Below, in pieces: positions 8,227-18,700 of a stretch of DNA of 38,971 bases. Position 1 is the stretch's first letter. Every line of letters begins with the position of its first letter. The notes beneath the pieces are model-generated. The model saw only the letters and a program-made list of their open reading frames with translations, had not been told where the DNA came from and ran no database searches. The position numbers and the translations under genes were made by a program. The stretch is from Sphingobacteriales bacterium (GTDB taxonomy: Bacteria > Bacteroidota > Bacteroidia > UKL13-3), in the NCBI GenBank assembly GCA_021298155.1, contig JAJTEN010000018.1:1-38971 (forward strand), in the 5' to 3' direction.

Positions 8227-9084
8227 TTACTCTTTTCTGAAGATTACACTGCGTTGGCTTAGTCCGTACCCGGTAAAAGATCCAATGGCACCTGTTACAT
8301 TTGACTTTACAGCTACCGGCGTTGCAAAAGGTCCACCATTACCGGCTGCACTTCTGAAAGAATCCCAGAATAAAAATTCTTTTCTCCCAACTGTAGCTAA
8401 ATAAATATGCAAGGTATCATTGTATTTGTAGGGACTAAAATTAAAGAAGGGTCTGGTTTGATTGTTAATTTGAGAATCATCAAAAGTATAAAACCTGGTT
8501 CCATTTCCCCATCCCGACAAAATTGGAAAGAATCCCTTTTTTAGTGTTAATCTGTAATTATCTTGTTCAGGCCCATCCAACCAATTCATATAAAAGAACA
8601 CATTGGTATCTTTACTATTTGGTTCGAACCAAAAATTAAGGCTATCAATGGTTTTTGGTTTAGGAATAAAAGTGGTTCCTGTAATACTTCTTCCATCTTG
8701 CAAAAATACTTCAAGTTTATAAGGCTTCTCGGCTACACCCCTAAAATCTGCACTCAAATAAATACCAGGAAAAATTGTGTCAACATAATCTATAAATTGA
8801 ACCCTATTTGCTATATCGAACAGGGTATCATTGCCAATTATATCACCTTCTGTAATATATACTTCGGCATTGCGCACTGCGGCAAGACTTAAACTTGGAT
8901 TAAAATAATCGAGCGTTGTAGACAGAATTACATAGTTAAAATTTATAGACAATTGATTTATGGACGCTTCTACTACTAATTCTTGTTTAGAAGGTGGAAT
9001 ATCGATTTTTATTTCTTTCTCGCAGGCAGAAAAAGAGGCTACAAAAATGAGAAGGGATAGTATACGAACCAAATTCTTTTTCAT
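8227..9084 (-). CDS. DUF4249 outer-membrane lipoprotein
   Basis: A 285-residue lipoprotein with signal MKKNLVRILSLLIFVASFSAC; lipid attachment is predicted at Cys21. The body matches the DUF4249 family: QELVVEASI near the start, LEVFLQDGRSITGTTFIPKP in the middle, and many aromatic beta-strand segments. DUF4249 genes typically follow TonB-dependent receptors in Bacteroidota, as here, four bases after the receptor stop. It is probably a surface or periplasmic accessory to the receptor. The ligand is unknown. Confidence 0.83.
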   Translation of the reverse strand: MKKNLVRILSLLIFVASFSACEKEIKIDIPPSKQELVVEASINQLSINFNYVILSTTLDYFNPSLSLAAVRNAEVYITEGDIIGNDTLFDIANRVQFIDYVDTIFPGIYLSADFRGVAEKPYKLEVFLQDGRSITGTTFIPKPKTIDSLNFWFEPNSKDTNVFFYMNWLDGPEQDNYRLTLKKGFFPILSGWGNGTRFYTFDDSQINNQTRPFFNFSPYKYNDTLHIYLATVGRKEFLFWDSFRSAAGNGGPFATPVAVKSNVTGAIGSFTGYGLSQRSVIFRKE

Positions 9085-9088
9085 ATTT

Positions 9089-11470
9089 TTAAAATTTAAA
9101 ATTCCATTGAACAGATGGCAAAATTGGGAACAAATAAACCATATAGGCTTTTACAGTTTGCGTTTGAATATCTGGTAAAAAGTAAATAAAATATGGATTA
9201 GCACGATTGTAAATATTGTAAATACTGAAGTTCCAACTACTTTCGAACTTCTTTGTTTGTTTAGCCAAATATGTAAAAGAAACATCGGCGCGATGATATG
9301 CAGGTAATCTATATGAGTTCACATCAGAGTACCTATCAACAAAAACAAATAGAGGCTCACCTGTTTGTGGGTCGATACCGAACCTATAGGCATATCTTGA
9401 ATCTGGCAATGTGGTAGCATTGCCGGTACCATACACGAAAACGAAATTAGAGGCCCATTTTTTATTAATTTGATAGCTTAGCAAGAGAGAAAAATCATGC
9501 GTTCTATCATATCTGTAGAAATAGGGTTTACCATTATTTAATTCATCAAATTGACGGGTTGTTCTGCTCCATGTATAACCAATCCAGCCATTGAATTTTC
9601 CTTCTTTTTTGCGCAAAAACAATTCGAGTCCATAACTTAACCCCTCTCCAAAAACCATTTCATTTTCGAGATTTTGGTTAAAAAACAAATTTGCCCCAGG
9701 TTTAAATTCAATTTGATTGCGCATGGGTTTATAATAAATTTCTGCAGAGGTTTCATATTGATTTTCCTTAAGGTTTCTGAAATAACCAATAGCGTATTGC
9801 CTTGCCATTTGCGGCTTTATCAACCTACTACTAGGAACCCATAAATCGAGTGGAAACTGAGCACCTGAAGTGGTGGCAAGGTGTAAAAACTGATATGTTT
9901 GGGTATATGACGCTTTAATACTAGAAACCTCATTGATAAGATAATTGGCGTTAAACCTTGGTTCGAGCCGAGGATAAAAGGCAATTGTTTTACCCGTTCC
10001 ATATACTTTAGTATTCCCATTGGGCAGGCCAGTGTCATTATCAAATTCTTGCTGAGTATAAGGCCCAACCAATTGAAATGCAACAGCCCGTAAACCATAA
10101 TTAAGCGATAATCTATGGGTTACATTCCATTCATGGAGGGCATATAAAGCATATTCATGAGCATATTGTTTATTAATTTCTTCATTTATGCTTGTAGCAC
10201 CAACGCTACCAGAAAGTATTCCCGGTGTAAAAGTGTGAAAAGTATAGTTAAATCCATATTTAACCATGTGTTTTTCGCGAGCAAACCAAGTAAAATCAGT
10301 TTTTAGGCTCCAATCAACCAAACCACTTCTCACGCTAAAACCGCCTGCACCAAATTTAAAGTCGTTAAACAATTCATAGCGATTAAACATGATGCTGGTA
10401 TTTGAAAATAATTTGGGACTAAATACATGGTTCCAACGCACGGTGGCTGTGCTATTTCCCCAACCCAAATTAAAGTTCACTGCTCTGTTCGTGGGACTTT
10501 TAAAATCGAGTATATCTCGACCAAAATAACCAGAAACAAAAAGCCTATCCTTCTCACCAAGAATATAATTTAATTTGAAGTTAAGGTCGTAAAAATAATA
10601 GGAATTTCCGGCTAAATTTTCGGGAATAAAAGGCCTTGCCAGCACATCTATATAAGTTCTTCTTCCAGAAATCAGAAAACTACTTTTACCTTTAACAATT
10701 GGCCCCTCAGCTGTTAACCTAGAAGATATGAGTCCGATACCACCGCTGTACTTGAAATTCTGATTATTTCCTTCACGCATGCTTACATTTAAAATAGAAG
10801 AAAGTCTACCGCCATAATTGGCAGGCATGCCACCTTTTATTACCTCTATCCCTTTAACGGCATCGGAGTTAAAAACCGACAAAAATCCAAATAAGTGTGA
10901 GGGATTATACACCACGGCTTCATCCATCAAGATGAGATTTTGATCTGGGCCTCCTCCGCGAACATAAAAACCAGTGCTAGCCTCTCCACCACTTTTAATT
11001 CCAGGCATAAGCGTAATTGCTTTAAGTACATCTGGTTCACCAAAAACAACAGGTAATGATTTTAATTTTTCGCCACTTATCTCAATTCTACTCATCTCAG
11101 TGCTTCGCACGTTTTTATCGAGGCGATCACTGCTAATAACAAGCTCTTTTACTTCCCTATTTTCAGGGATTAATCCAATTTGTAAGCCATTTAATTTAGC
11201 ACCTTTGATATTGATAACTTTAGCCTGAAACCCAACGTAAGAACAAATAATTTGTGAGGTATTGGCTGGAACAGATAATGAAAAGTAGCCATATGAATTG
11301 CTTGTTGTTCCGATAGTAGATTCTTTATTTTTTACCGTGGCGCCAATTAAGGTTTCGCCATTGGTACTATCTTTTACATATCCAGAAATAATAATATTTT
11401 GACCAAATGATACATTAACTAATAAAATACTAGCCAGAGATACAATCAGATTTGGTAATTTTAAAAACAT
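9089..11470 (-). CDS. TonB-dependent outer-membrane receptor with carboxypeptidase-like N-domain
   Basis: A 793-residue outer-membrane receptor. I start it at the ATG of MFLKLPNLIVSLASILLVNVSFGQ (signal peptide); a TTG eleven codons upstream is less likely. Residues about 25-110 are a CarboxypepD_reg-like domain (ISGYVKDSTNGETLIGATV). About 120-230 is the plug, with GFYVRGGGPDQNLILMDEA and IEVIKGGMPANYGGRLSSIL. The rest is the 22-strand barrel, ending in Phe (WNFKF). No SusD-type gene is present; the partner is a DUF4249 lipoprotein. The substrate may be a siderophore, peptide or sugar and cannot be told. Confidence 0.92.
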   Translation of the reverse strand: MFLKLPNLIVSLASILLVNVSFGQNIIISGYVKDSTNGETLIGATVKNKESTIGTTSNSYGYFSLSVPANTSQIICSYVGFQAKVINIKGAKLNGLQIGLIPENREVKELVISSDRLDKNVRSTEMSRIEISGEKLKSLPVVFGEPDVLKAITLMPGIKSGGEASTGFYVRGGGPDQNLILMDEAVVYNPSHLFGFLSVFNSDAVKGIEVIKGGMPANYGGRLSSILNVSMREGNNQNFKYSGGIGLISSRLTAEGPIVKGKSSFLISGRRTYIDVLARPFIPENLAGNSYYFYDLNFKLNYILGEKDRLFVSGYFGRDILDFKSPTNRAVNFNLGWGNSTATVRWNHVFSPKLFSNTSIMFNRYELFNDFKFGAGGFSVRSGLVDWSLKTDFTWFAREKHMVKYGFNYTFHTFTPGILSGSVGATSINEEINKQYAHEYALYALHEWNVTHRLSLNYGLRAVAFQLVGPYTQQEFDNDTGLPNGNTKVYGTGKTIAFYPRLEPRFNANYLINEVSSIKASYTQTYQFLHLATTSGAQFPLDLWVPSSRLIKPQMARQYAIGYFRNLKENQYETSAEIYYKPMRNQIEFKPGANLFFNQNLENEMVFGEGLSYGLELFLRKKEGKFNGWIGYTWSRTTRQFDELNNGKPYFYRYDRTHDFSLLLSYQINKKWASNFVFVYGTGNATTLPDSRYAYRFGIDPQTGEPLFVFVDRYSDVNSYRLPAYHRADVSFTYLAKQTKKFESSWNFSIYNIYNRANPYFIYFLPDIQTQTVKAYMVYLFPILPSVQWNFKF

Positions 11471-11473
11471 TTT

Positions 11474-11503
11474 CAAATTTAGGTAATAATAAACACCTAA
11501 CAA
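11474..11503 (-). promoter_or_regulatory. Candidate promoter of the TonB receptor gene, close to the start codon
   Basis: On the minus strand: TTG (11503-11501), 19 bp, TAAATTTG (11481-11474), an exact consensus. The -7 element ends three bases before the ATG at 11470, so the transcript would be leaderless or nearly so. Confidence 0.42.
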
Positions 11504-11558
11504 TGTTATTCTATTAAGGTTTATGCTATACTCAAAAAAGTCTCAACCCAAAAAAAGA

Positions 11559-12989
11559 CTAGTATACATAAAAGGAGAAAACGCCTCTACCTCCATTGGG
11601 AAATATGCCTTCAATCATAACTTGACCCCTTGAAGATTCTAATGCAGCAATTAATTCATTTACATCATCATAATTTTTTTTGTTGATTGAGGTAATAATA
11701 AAACCTTCTTGAATGCCCATTTGAGCAATTTTACCTCTTCTAATATTACTAACTCTATATCCAGATTTAATCGTTAATTTATCACGTTCAAGTTTAGAAA
11801 TGGGTTGAAAATCGGCACCCAAATTGGTAGAGCCCACGGTACCTTTTCGCATAATGGCAGTAGTACCCTCTTGGTTTAGTAATTTAAGGCTAGTATTGCC
11901 AATTTTACCGTTTCTTACATACTCGATTTTAACCTTGTCGGCCGGACGCAAATAAGCAATTTGTTCGTCAAAATTTGCTTTGCTATCGATGTCTTTGTCG
12001 TTAATTTTGGTGATAATATCTCCAGATTGAATGCCTGCTTGATCTCCTGGTCCATCTGCTAAAACATGATCAACAATAACGCCATGGTTATTTGTGATAT
12101 TTAAACGCGAGGCAGTTGGCGCATCTATATCCTTTACATCTAGCCCGGTAAACCCTCTTTGAACCTCTTTAAATTCAACCAAATCTTTAACAATTTTGGC
12201 CACAATATTAACGGGGATCGCAAATCCATAACCATTATATGATCCAGTATTGCTGGCAATTGCGGTATTTATTCCTATCAATCTACCCTCTAAATCAACC
12301 AATGCGCCACCACTATTTCCTGGATTAATAGCAGCATCTGTTTGAATAAAACTCTCGATTGGAAATTGGTTGTTTACAATATTTATATTTCTACCTTTAG
12401 CACTAACAATACCAGCAGTAACCGTTGAGGTGAGGTTAAATGGATTACCTACAGCTAGCACCCACTCACCAACTTGCACATTATCCGAATTCCCTATGGT
12501 TAAATGGGGTAAATTTTTTCCATCTATTTTCAGTAAGGCCAAATCAGAAGAGGGGTCTGTTCCAATTACTTTAGCCTGATAAGATTGTTTATTATTATTG
12601 GTGATCACTTCAATTTGATCGGCATCTTTTACCACATGAAAATTGGTAACAATATATCCATCTGCTGAAAGAATAACACCTGAACCAGAACTTGCAACTG
12701 GTCCGCGACGACCAAAAAAATCCATGCCACTCCAAAAATCGTAGAATGGATCTTGATACGCACGCTGATTGGTTAGGGTTTTTATAAATACAACTCCTTG
12801 CGTAGACGCTTGCGAGGCTTTTACAAAATCTGCAGAAACATTTGCCACACCTTTATAATTTACTTGTGATATGGCTGAACCAACACTTGCTTGCTCCATA
12901 AAAACCAGTTGAGGATTAAGCTTATTAAGTAAGAATGCGCCTGCTATACCGCCGGCAAATCCAAGAAATATTACCGCTAGTTTATTCAT
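11559..12989 (-). CDS. HtrA/DegP-type periplasmic serine protease
   Basis: A 476-residue trypsin-like quality-control protease. The N-terminal hydrophobic stretch (about 4-22) is a signal anchor or signal peptide. The catalytic triad is His118 (TNFHVV), Asp149 (SSDLALL) and Ser226 (INPGNSGGALVD). Two PDZ domains follow at about 260-360 and 385-476; the first contains NNHGVIVDHVLADGPGDQAGIQ-type PDZ sequence. A degenerate LA-loop region near 80-100 (FYDFWSGMDFFGRRG) is typical of Bacteroidota DegQ/DegP proteins. It lies downstream of the DUF1573 gene, 82 bp away. Confidence 0.95.
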   Translation of the reverse strand: MNKLAVIFLGFAGGIAGAFLLNKLNPQLVFMEQASVGSAISQVNYKGVANVSADFVKASQASTQGVVFIKTLTNQRAYQDPFYDFWSGMDFFGRRGPVASSGSGVILSADGYIVTNFHVVKDADQIEVITNNNKQSYQAKVIGTDPSSDLALLKIDGKNLPHLTIGNSDNVQVGEWVLAVGNPFNLTSTVTAGIVSAKGRNINIVNNQFPIESFIQTDAAINPGNSGGALVDLEGRLIGINTAIASNTGSYNGYGFAIPVNIVAKIVKDLVEFKEVQRGFTGLDVKDIDAPTASRLNITNNHGVIVDHVLADGPGDQAGIQSGDIITKINDKDIDSKANFDEQIAYLRPADKVKIEYVRNGKIGNTSLKLLNQEGTTAIMRKGTVGSTNLGADFQPISKLERDKLTIKSGYRVSNIRRGKIAQMGIQEGFIITSINKKNYDDVNELIAALESSRGQVMIEGIFPNGGRGVFSFYVY

Positions 12990-13071
12990 AATACAATAAA
13001 TTATATTTGGTGTTTACAATTCTTTTGCCAAACTAAAAATGGGTAAAAATGTCAGCTACAAGCCAGCGTAA

Positions 13072-14208
13072 CTACTCTGTTACATTAATTTTTACAGTTA
13101 GCATAACTTCAGGTTGATTGGGATCATTGGTAATCAACTTAATTGTTTTTGTATCTGGCCCAGCCATATTTGCCAATGAATACGTTACATCCAATGTGGC
13201 AGTTTTGCCTTTTGGAATAATGGTTTGAGACAAGGCCGGCGTTAAGCAATTGCAGGTTCTTACCACCCGATGGATAATCAAATCTTGTTTGCCTTTATTT
13301 GTAATGGTAAATTTAGCGACAGGTGTAGAAAACAAAGAATTATTGCCCAAGTCAATTTCAGTCTTATTAAATACTGCTCTGGCTGCTTTTTTTCTTTCTG
13401 ATTTGCTTAACGTACTAAAATCTTCAACAATGTTGGCCGATACATAAAATATTTTAGTTGGAATGGAATCATCATTAGTATGTATTTTAATTTCTTGCTT
13501 AACTGGACCAAATTCTACTGGTCTATTGGCATAATATTTAACTTTTAATTGCATTCCAGTATTTGGAAACATGAAATCTTGCGGCTTATTTACAATTATA
13601 TTGGTAGGTGCATCAATTCTATAAATATAAATTTTCTTGTTGCTCATATTATACAAGCCAATTTCGGTAGAATCATATTTGGTATTTTTAACCGCCGGGA
13701 AGTTTAATAAATTCGTTATCACAGCTAAATTACCATATTGGTATTTATATGTATTTGCAAAATTAAATTTCGAAGGATAAACCATTCCTTTGATGCCTAA
13801 AACCTGACTTTTAGGCGATCCATCAGACAAAACAGTAAGCACTTTATCTAACTTACCTTGTCTACCATCGGGATCAAAAACCACATTTACATATCCTGTA
13901 TCATTGGGTGCTATTGATTTATTTATCCAGGTAGTTTGGGTACAACCGCATGAAGTAATCACATCATTTATCTTTACTGGAGCATAACCCGTATTTACAA
14001 ATTTAAAGGTATGATTAACCCGACCACCTTTTTCATTGATATTTCCGAAATCATAATAAGAATATAAGAACTGAATAATACCTTTTCCAGCAGGTGATTC
14101 TTGTTCTTTGGGTGCTGCTGTTGGGGTGTTTTTCTTTTTATTTTGAGCAGAAGTAATGCAGGCCAAAAAGACCAGGTAGATAGTAACAATTGAATATTTT
14201 TTGATCAT
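13072..14208 (-). CDS. Secreted DUF1573 protein with two Ig-like domains
   Basis: A 378-residue exported protein with signal MIKKYSIVTIYLVFLACITSAQ. Two DUF1573 units are visible: IQFLYSYYDFGNINEKGG to VITSCGCTQTTW (about 44-100), and TEIDLGNNSLFSTPVAKFTITNKG to RTCNCLTPALS (about 285-340). DUF1573 domains adopt an immunoglobulin-like or ASH-like fold. The paired cysteines after each unit (CGC and CNC) are a recurring family feature. The function is unknown. Its place upstream of htrA suggests an envelope role. Confidence 0.82.
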   Translation of the reverse strand: MIKKYSIVTIYLVFLACITSAQNKKKNTPTAAPKEQESPAGKGIIQFLYSYYDFGNINEKGGRVNHTFKFVNTGYAPVKINDVITSCGCTQTTWINKSIAPNDTGYVNVVFDPDGRQGKLDKVLTVLSDGSPKSQVLGIKGMVYPSKFNFANTYKYQYGNLAVITNLLNFPAVKNTKYDSTEIGLYNMSNKKIYIYRIDAPTNIIVNKPQDFMFPNTGMQLKVKYYANRPVEFGPVKQEIKIHTNDDSIPTKIFYVSANIVEDFSTLSKSERKKAARAVFNKTEIDLGNNSLFSTPVAKFTITNKGKQDLIIHRVVRTCNCLTPALSQTIIPKGKTATLDVTYSLANMAGPDTKTIKLITNDPNQPEVMLTVKINVTE

Positions 14209-14257
14209 ATGAATAAGTTCTTTTATAAATGATTAATTTGCTTGCAATATCGTTGCA

Positions 14258-15049
14258 TCAGACGATTAATTCAAAGCTATCTGCGTCTAAGCCAACGGGG
14301 AAACTTTCCCTATAGCTTTCAATTTCAGATTTATTTAAAGTAAAAGTCTGACAAACAGCTGCTTCTTTTGCATCAAAAATTAATTCACCAGAAGCGCTAA
14401 TGATGCAAGAAGCTCCATTGTGCATCATTCCGGAAGCATCTTCTCCAATTCGATTAACAGCAACTACAAAAGATTGGTTTTCTATAGCCCTTGCTACGGT
14501 TAATGCTTTCCAATGAGCAATTCTGCGCGCTGGCCAATTGGCTACAAAAAGCAATAGATCATAATCAAAAGTAGGCTTACGTCTGATCCAAACAGGAAAA
14601 CGTAAGTCGTAACAAATAAATGGGGCTATTTTCCAACCTAAATAATTGATTATTAACCGATTGTTCCCTTTGGTGTAAAACAGATGCTCCTCTCCCATTC
14701 TAAACAAATGAGCTTTGTCGTAATACTGCGTATTAGGTATAGGTTCGAACCAAAAAAAACGATTGAAGTATTGATTATTTTCTTTAACCATTAAACTTCC
14801 ACAAACGGCAGCCCCGGTTAAAGTGCTCCATTGTTGCATTTTTTGTTGCGCTATGCCATGCATTTCCTCTGCAAATAAGTTTGCACGCATACTAAAACCG
14901 GTACTAAACATTTCTGGCAAAATGATCACATCGGTTTTGCCGGCCAAATTTGGAATAATAGTATCTAAATAATCTAGATTGGCGGCACAGCTCTCCCAAA
15001 CAATACCATCTTGTATTATACTTACGCGTAAATCATTTTTATTCTCCAT
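14258..15049 (-). CDS. Nitrilase-superfamily amidase (YafV/omega-amidase type)
   Basis: A 263-residue carbon-nitrogen hydrolase, cytoplasmic. The catalytic triad is Glu46 (ILPEMFSTGFSM), Lys112 (YYDKAHLFRMGEE) and Cys146 (APFICYDLRFPVW). These motifs closely follow YafV and the mammalian Nit2 omega-amidase, which hydrolyse 2-oxoglutaramate and 2-oxosuccinamate. The start codon overlaps the end of the sirtuin gene by 11 bases, so the two are translated from one message. Omega-amidase is the best guess, but substrate was not tested. Confidence 0.9.
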   Translation of the reverse strand: MENKNDLRVSIIQDGIVWESCAANLDYLDTIIPNLAGKTDVIILPEMFSTGFSMRANLFAEEMHGIAQQKMQQWSTLTGAAVCGSLMVKENNQYFNRFFWFEPIPNTQYYDKAHLFRMGEEHLFYTKGNNRLIINYLGWKIAPFICYDLRFPVWIRRKPTFDYDLLLFVANWPARRIAHWKALTVARAIENQSFVVAVNRIGEDASGMMHNGASCIISASGELIFDAKEAAVCQTFTLNKSEIESYRESFPVGLDADSFELIV

Positions 15050-15746
15050 GACTAAATTGTTTAAGTATGTGTTTTAACTCAATCATCCCTACAACCGCAG
15101 TTTTTGCAATAATTTTGAGGTTATCCTTTTCAATCATTTGTGGTTTAGGATCGACCAAAAATAGCGGTTTTTTTGCAGAAAAATAATGTAATAAACCAGC
15201 AGCAGGATAAACTTGTAAAGAAGTGCCAATAACCAATAAAATATCTGCCTGACTGACCATTTTTGCCGCATTTTCTATTAATGGAACATCCTCACCAAAC
15301 CAAACAATATGTGGGCGTAATTGACTACCCAATTCGCAGCATTGACCCATTTGCAATAACTCGCCATCAATTGAATAAACTAAGCGTTCATTTTTTGTAC
15401 TGCGTGCTTTTCTAATTTCGCCGTGCAAATGCAAAACCTGTTTGCTCCCCGCGCGCTCATGCAGATCGTCTACATTTTGCGTAATTATTTGCACATTAAA
15501 GTAATTTTCAAGGTATACCAATGATTCATGAGCATCATTAGGCTTAGCCTGAAGCACTGAAATTCTCCTTTCATTGTAAAAATTTAAGACCAATTCAGGA
15601 TTTTTTTTCCAAGCTTCTGGAGTAGCAACATCCTCAATTTTATGGCCCTCCCACAAGCCACCACTATCTCTAAAAGTGGCAATACCACTTTCAGCACTTA
15701 TTCCTGCTCCGGTTAATACAACCAAATTAGGTTTATTTTTGTTCAT
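15039..15746 (-). CDS. cobB: SIRT5/CobB-type NAD-dependent protein deacylase, lacking the zinc cysteines
   Basis: A 235-residue sirtuin. NAD-binding motifs are GAGISAESGIATFRD (13-27) and TQNVDDLHERAG (89-100); the catalytic base is His108 (LHLHGE). The acyl-pocket pair Tyr57-x-x-Arg60 in FYNERR marks the class III group that removes succinyl and malonyl as well as acetyl groups. The usual two CxxC zinc pairs are absent; only CC remains before ELGSQLRPHIVWFGE. It is the first gene of the minus-strand block and starts only 23 bp from the divergent giant gene. Confidence 0.92.
   Translation of the reverse strand: MNKNKPNLVVLTGAGISAESGIATFRDSGGLWEGHKIEDVATPEAWKKNPELVLNFYNERRISVLQAKPNDAHESLVYLENYFNVQIITQNVDDLHERAGSKQVLHLHGEIRKARSTKNERLVYSIDGELLQMGQCCELGSQLRPHIVWFGEDVPLIENAAKMVSQADILLVIGTSLQVYPAAGLLHYFSAKKPLFLVDPKPQMIEKDNLKIIAKTAVVGMIELKHILKQFSHGE
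15734..15741 (+). promoter_or_regulatory. Candidate -7 element for the 1454-residue secreted protein
   Basis: TATTTTTG matches TAnnTTTG, 28 bp before the TTG start. It sits three bases from the sirtuin start codon, so the two divergent genes share the same few bases. There is no clear TTG at -33. Confidence 0.3.
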
Positions 15747-15769
15747 AATTTTATATATTTACCTAATTT

Positions 15770-18700
15770 TTGAAAAAGGCAACGCAACATATTAATTTAT
15801 CTCTAAAACCACTACTTATTCTAATAAGTTTCATGTGGATTAATATAGCTGCTAGTATGGCAGGCGAGCTTCCCAAAACAGGTATACAATTTATTGAAAA
15901 TAAAGGACAATGGGAGCAAAACATTAGGTTTAAAGCAGATATTCCAATTGGGAATTTGTTTATCGAAAATAATGCATTAACGTATTTGTTTGTTGATAAA
16001 GAGGCTACACACAGATTGCAACATGGAGAGAAAATTTCAAAAGTTTCATTTCAAGCAGTTAAAGTTTCCTTTTTAGGTTCAAATCAAAACCCCGAAATAA
16101 TAAAAGATCAAAAAAGCGAAACCTATTATAACTATTTTATTGGAAATACCACTAAATGGGCGAGCAATGTTAATGCCTTCAAAAAAATAACACTTAAAAA
16201 TATTTACCCATACACCAATATGGAGATTATCTCCGAGGGTGAAAGCATAAAAATAAATTTTGTTTTATTACCTGGCGCAAATCCATCGGCCATTCAAATA
16301 AAATATGAAGGGGCAAATAAGTTGTTTATAAAAAACAAACAACTACATATTACTTCTAATTTAGGGGAACTTAGAGAAGATGAGCCCGTAAGCTTTCAGC
16401 GCGTGAATGAAGTGCAAGAGCAGATTGCGACAAAATTTATTTTAAAGAACAATGTCGTTTCATTTGCCCTTAATAAGTATAATCCAGACCTGCCCATTGT
16501 TATTGATCCAGCAGTTATTTTTGGAACCTATATGGGAAGTGCTGCAGACAATTTTGGATTTGCTGCCAGTTATGATAAATCCGGAAATGCTTACGGAACA
16601 GGAACTGTATACGCAGCTAATTTCCCGAGCACAACGGGAGCTTTTGATGTTACATTTAATGGAGGAAATGGAGACAATGGTGAATATGCGCGAGATGGAT
16701 TTATAGCTAAGTTTAGTTCAAATGGAGAGAGTTTGCTTTTTGCCACCTTTTTTGGTGGAACACATAATGAACAACCACATTCTGTATCTATATCAAATAA
16801 GGCAAATGGGAACAACAACATATTTATTTTTGGAACTACCTTTTCGTCCGATTTCCCAGTAACCAATAATTCATTTGACAATTCTTACAATGGAGGCGCC
16901 GATTTATTTGTATTAAAACTCAATGAATTTGGTAATACCTTATTGGGCTCTACCTTTATTGGCGGCTCACAAGATGACGGTATTAATGGCGATGCCAATC
17001 AATCCTATTTGGGTCAAACACACCCATTACCTTATAACTACGCAGATTGGTTTAGGGGCGAAATAATATTAGATAATACAGATAATGTGTATATATCTAC
17101 TTGCACAAAATCTCTACAAAATCAAGGCTTACCGCTCATTAATGCCTCACAATCTATTTTTGGCGGAGGAATACAAGATGCCTATATTGTAAAACTAAAT
17201 AACGCCTTAAGTACAGTATTATTCAGCACTTATTTGGGTGGCCCCGGCGATGAGTCGGCTCATTCTATTTGTATTAATTTATTAAATGAACCCATTATAG
17301 CAGGAGGAACAACTAGTAATAATTTAATGTTTGGCACAAGCTCTTTTCCCTACAAAGGAGGTGTTGATGGATTTGTTGGCAAATACAGCAGCAGCGGTGT
17401 AAAGCAAAGAATTATTTATACGGGTACAAGTGCTTATGATCAAACCTTTTTTGTTCAAATAGACGATAACAATAATATATATACAATGGGCCAAACTGCT
17501 GGTAATATGCCCAGAGACATTGGAACTTATGGAACCAATAATGCCAAACAATTTTTAGAAAAGTACAACAGTAGTCTTACTACAAAATTAACTGCTACCA
17601 CATTTGGAAAAACGGGTGGAACACAACCCAGTTTGTCACCAGCAGCTTTTTTGGTTGATATTTGCGGTAGAGTTTATATTAGCGGCTGGGGAGGCGGAAC
17701 CAATCAATCCTATCATAATGGCCTTGACAATTTGTTTGGCATGCCAATTACCAATGATGCCTTTCAGAAAACCACCGATGGATCAGACTTTTATGTAATG
17801 GTTTTGAGTCCAAACTTTGAAAACTTATCCTATGCCAGTTTTTATGGCGGTGGCCAAAGTCAGGAACACGTTGATGGTGGCACTAGCCATTTTGATAGAA
17901 GTGGTATAGTCTATCAAGCAGCATGTGCCGGTTGCGGTGGATTAAATGATTTTCCAACTACACCAACAGCCTACTCAAAAACAAACCCAGGTAAACGTGC
18001 ATTTAATACGAATGTTGGCGGATGTAATTTAGGCATGTTTAAATTTGATATGCGAACTTACCTATTGGCGCCTGTGCTGCGCGATACACTGATTACCATT
18101 TATGCAGGAAAGCCATTAAGTTATACATTTACCGCAACAGATGCCGGTGGAGATAAATTAACAATGACATACTCGGGTAGTATTTTTAATTTAGCTAATA
18201 ATCCAGCAACAATTACAACCATTCAAGATATTCCAGGCGCTATTAGTGCTGAGTTAAGATGGAATTCAAATTGCAGTGATTTTGGAAAAGATACCTTGGT
18301 AGTTGAAATTAAAATCACAGATAGTGCTTGTCCAACCAGCAATGAAATAACAGCCAAAATAAAAATAATATTATTGTCGGATCCAATTCCACCGCCCTAT
18401 CCAGAATGTATTAAGGTGATAAACGATACCACATTAGAATTGAAATGGACGAACGGTAATCCTAGCTCAGATTTTTTAAACTATCAATTACTTCGTAAAA
18501 AAGACAAAGAACAATTTAATTTATACGATTCAATAAGCAATCAACTAAACACCCTGTATTTTGATACGAAAGCTTCAGGATTATTAGATACAAATTACTG
18601 TTTTCAGTTGTTTTCATTAAACTCATGCCGAATTGCAGGAGATTCTTCTAGAATAATCTGCAGCCTGCCAAACAAAGACACAATTGGTGGGGTTTTCTTT

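Noticed and set aside
9089-11470. SusC-type polysaccharide utilisation locus
   Set aside because: No SusD homologue, glycoside hydrolase or regulator lies nearby; the partner is a DUF4249 lipoprotein.
16452-16881. Open frames on both strands inside the 1454-residue protein gene
   Set aside because: They are shadows of a continuous frame with recognisable DUF7948 and SBBP sequence.
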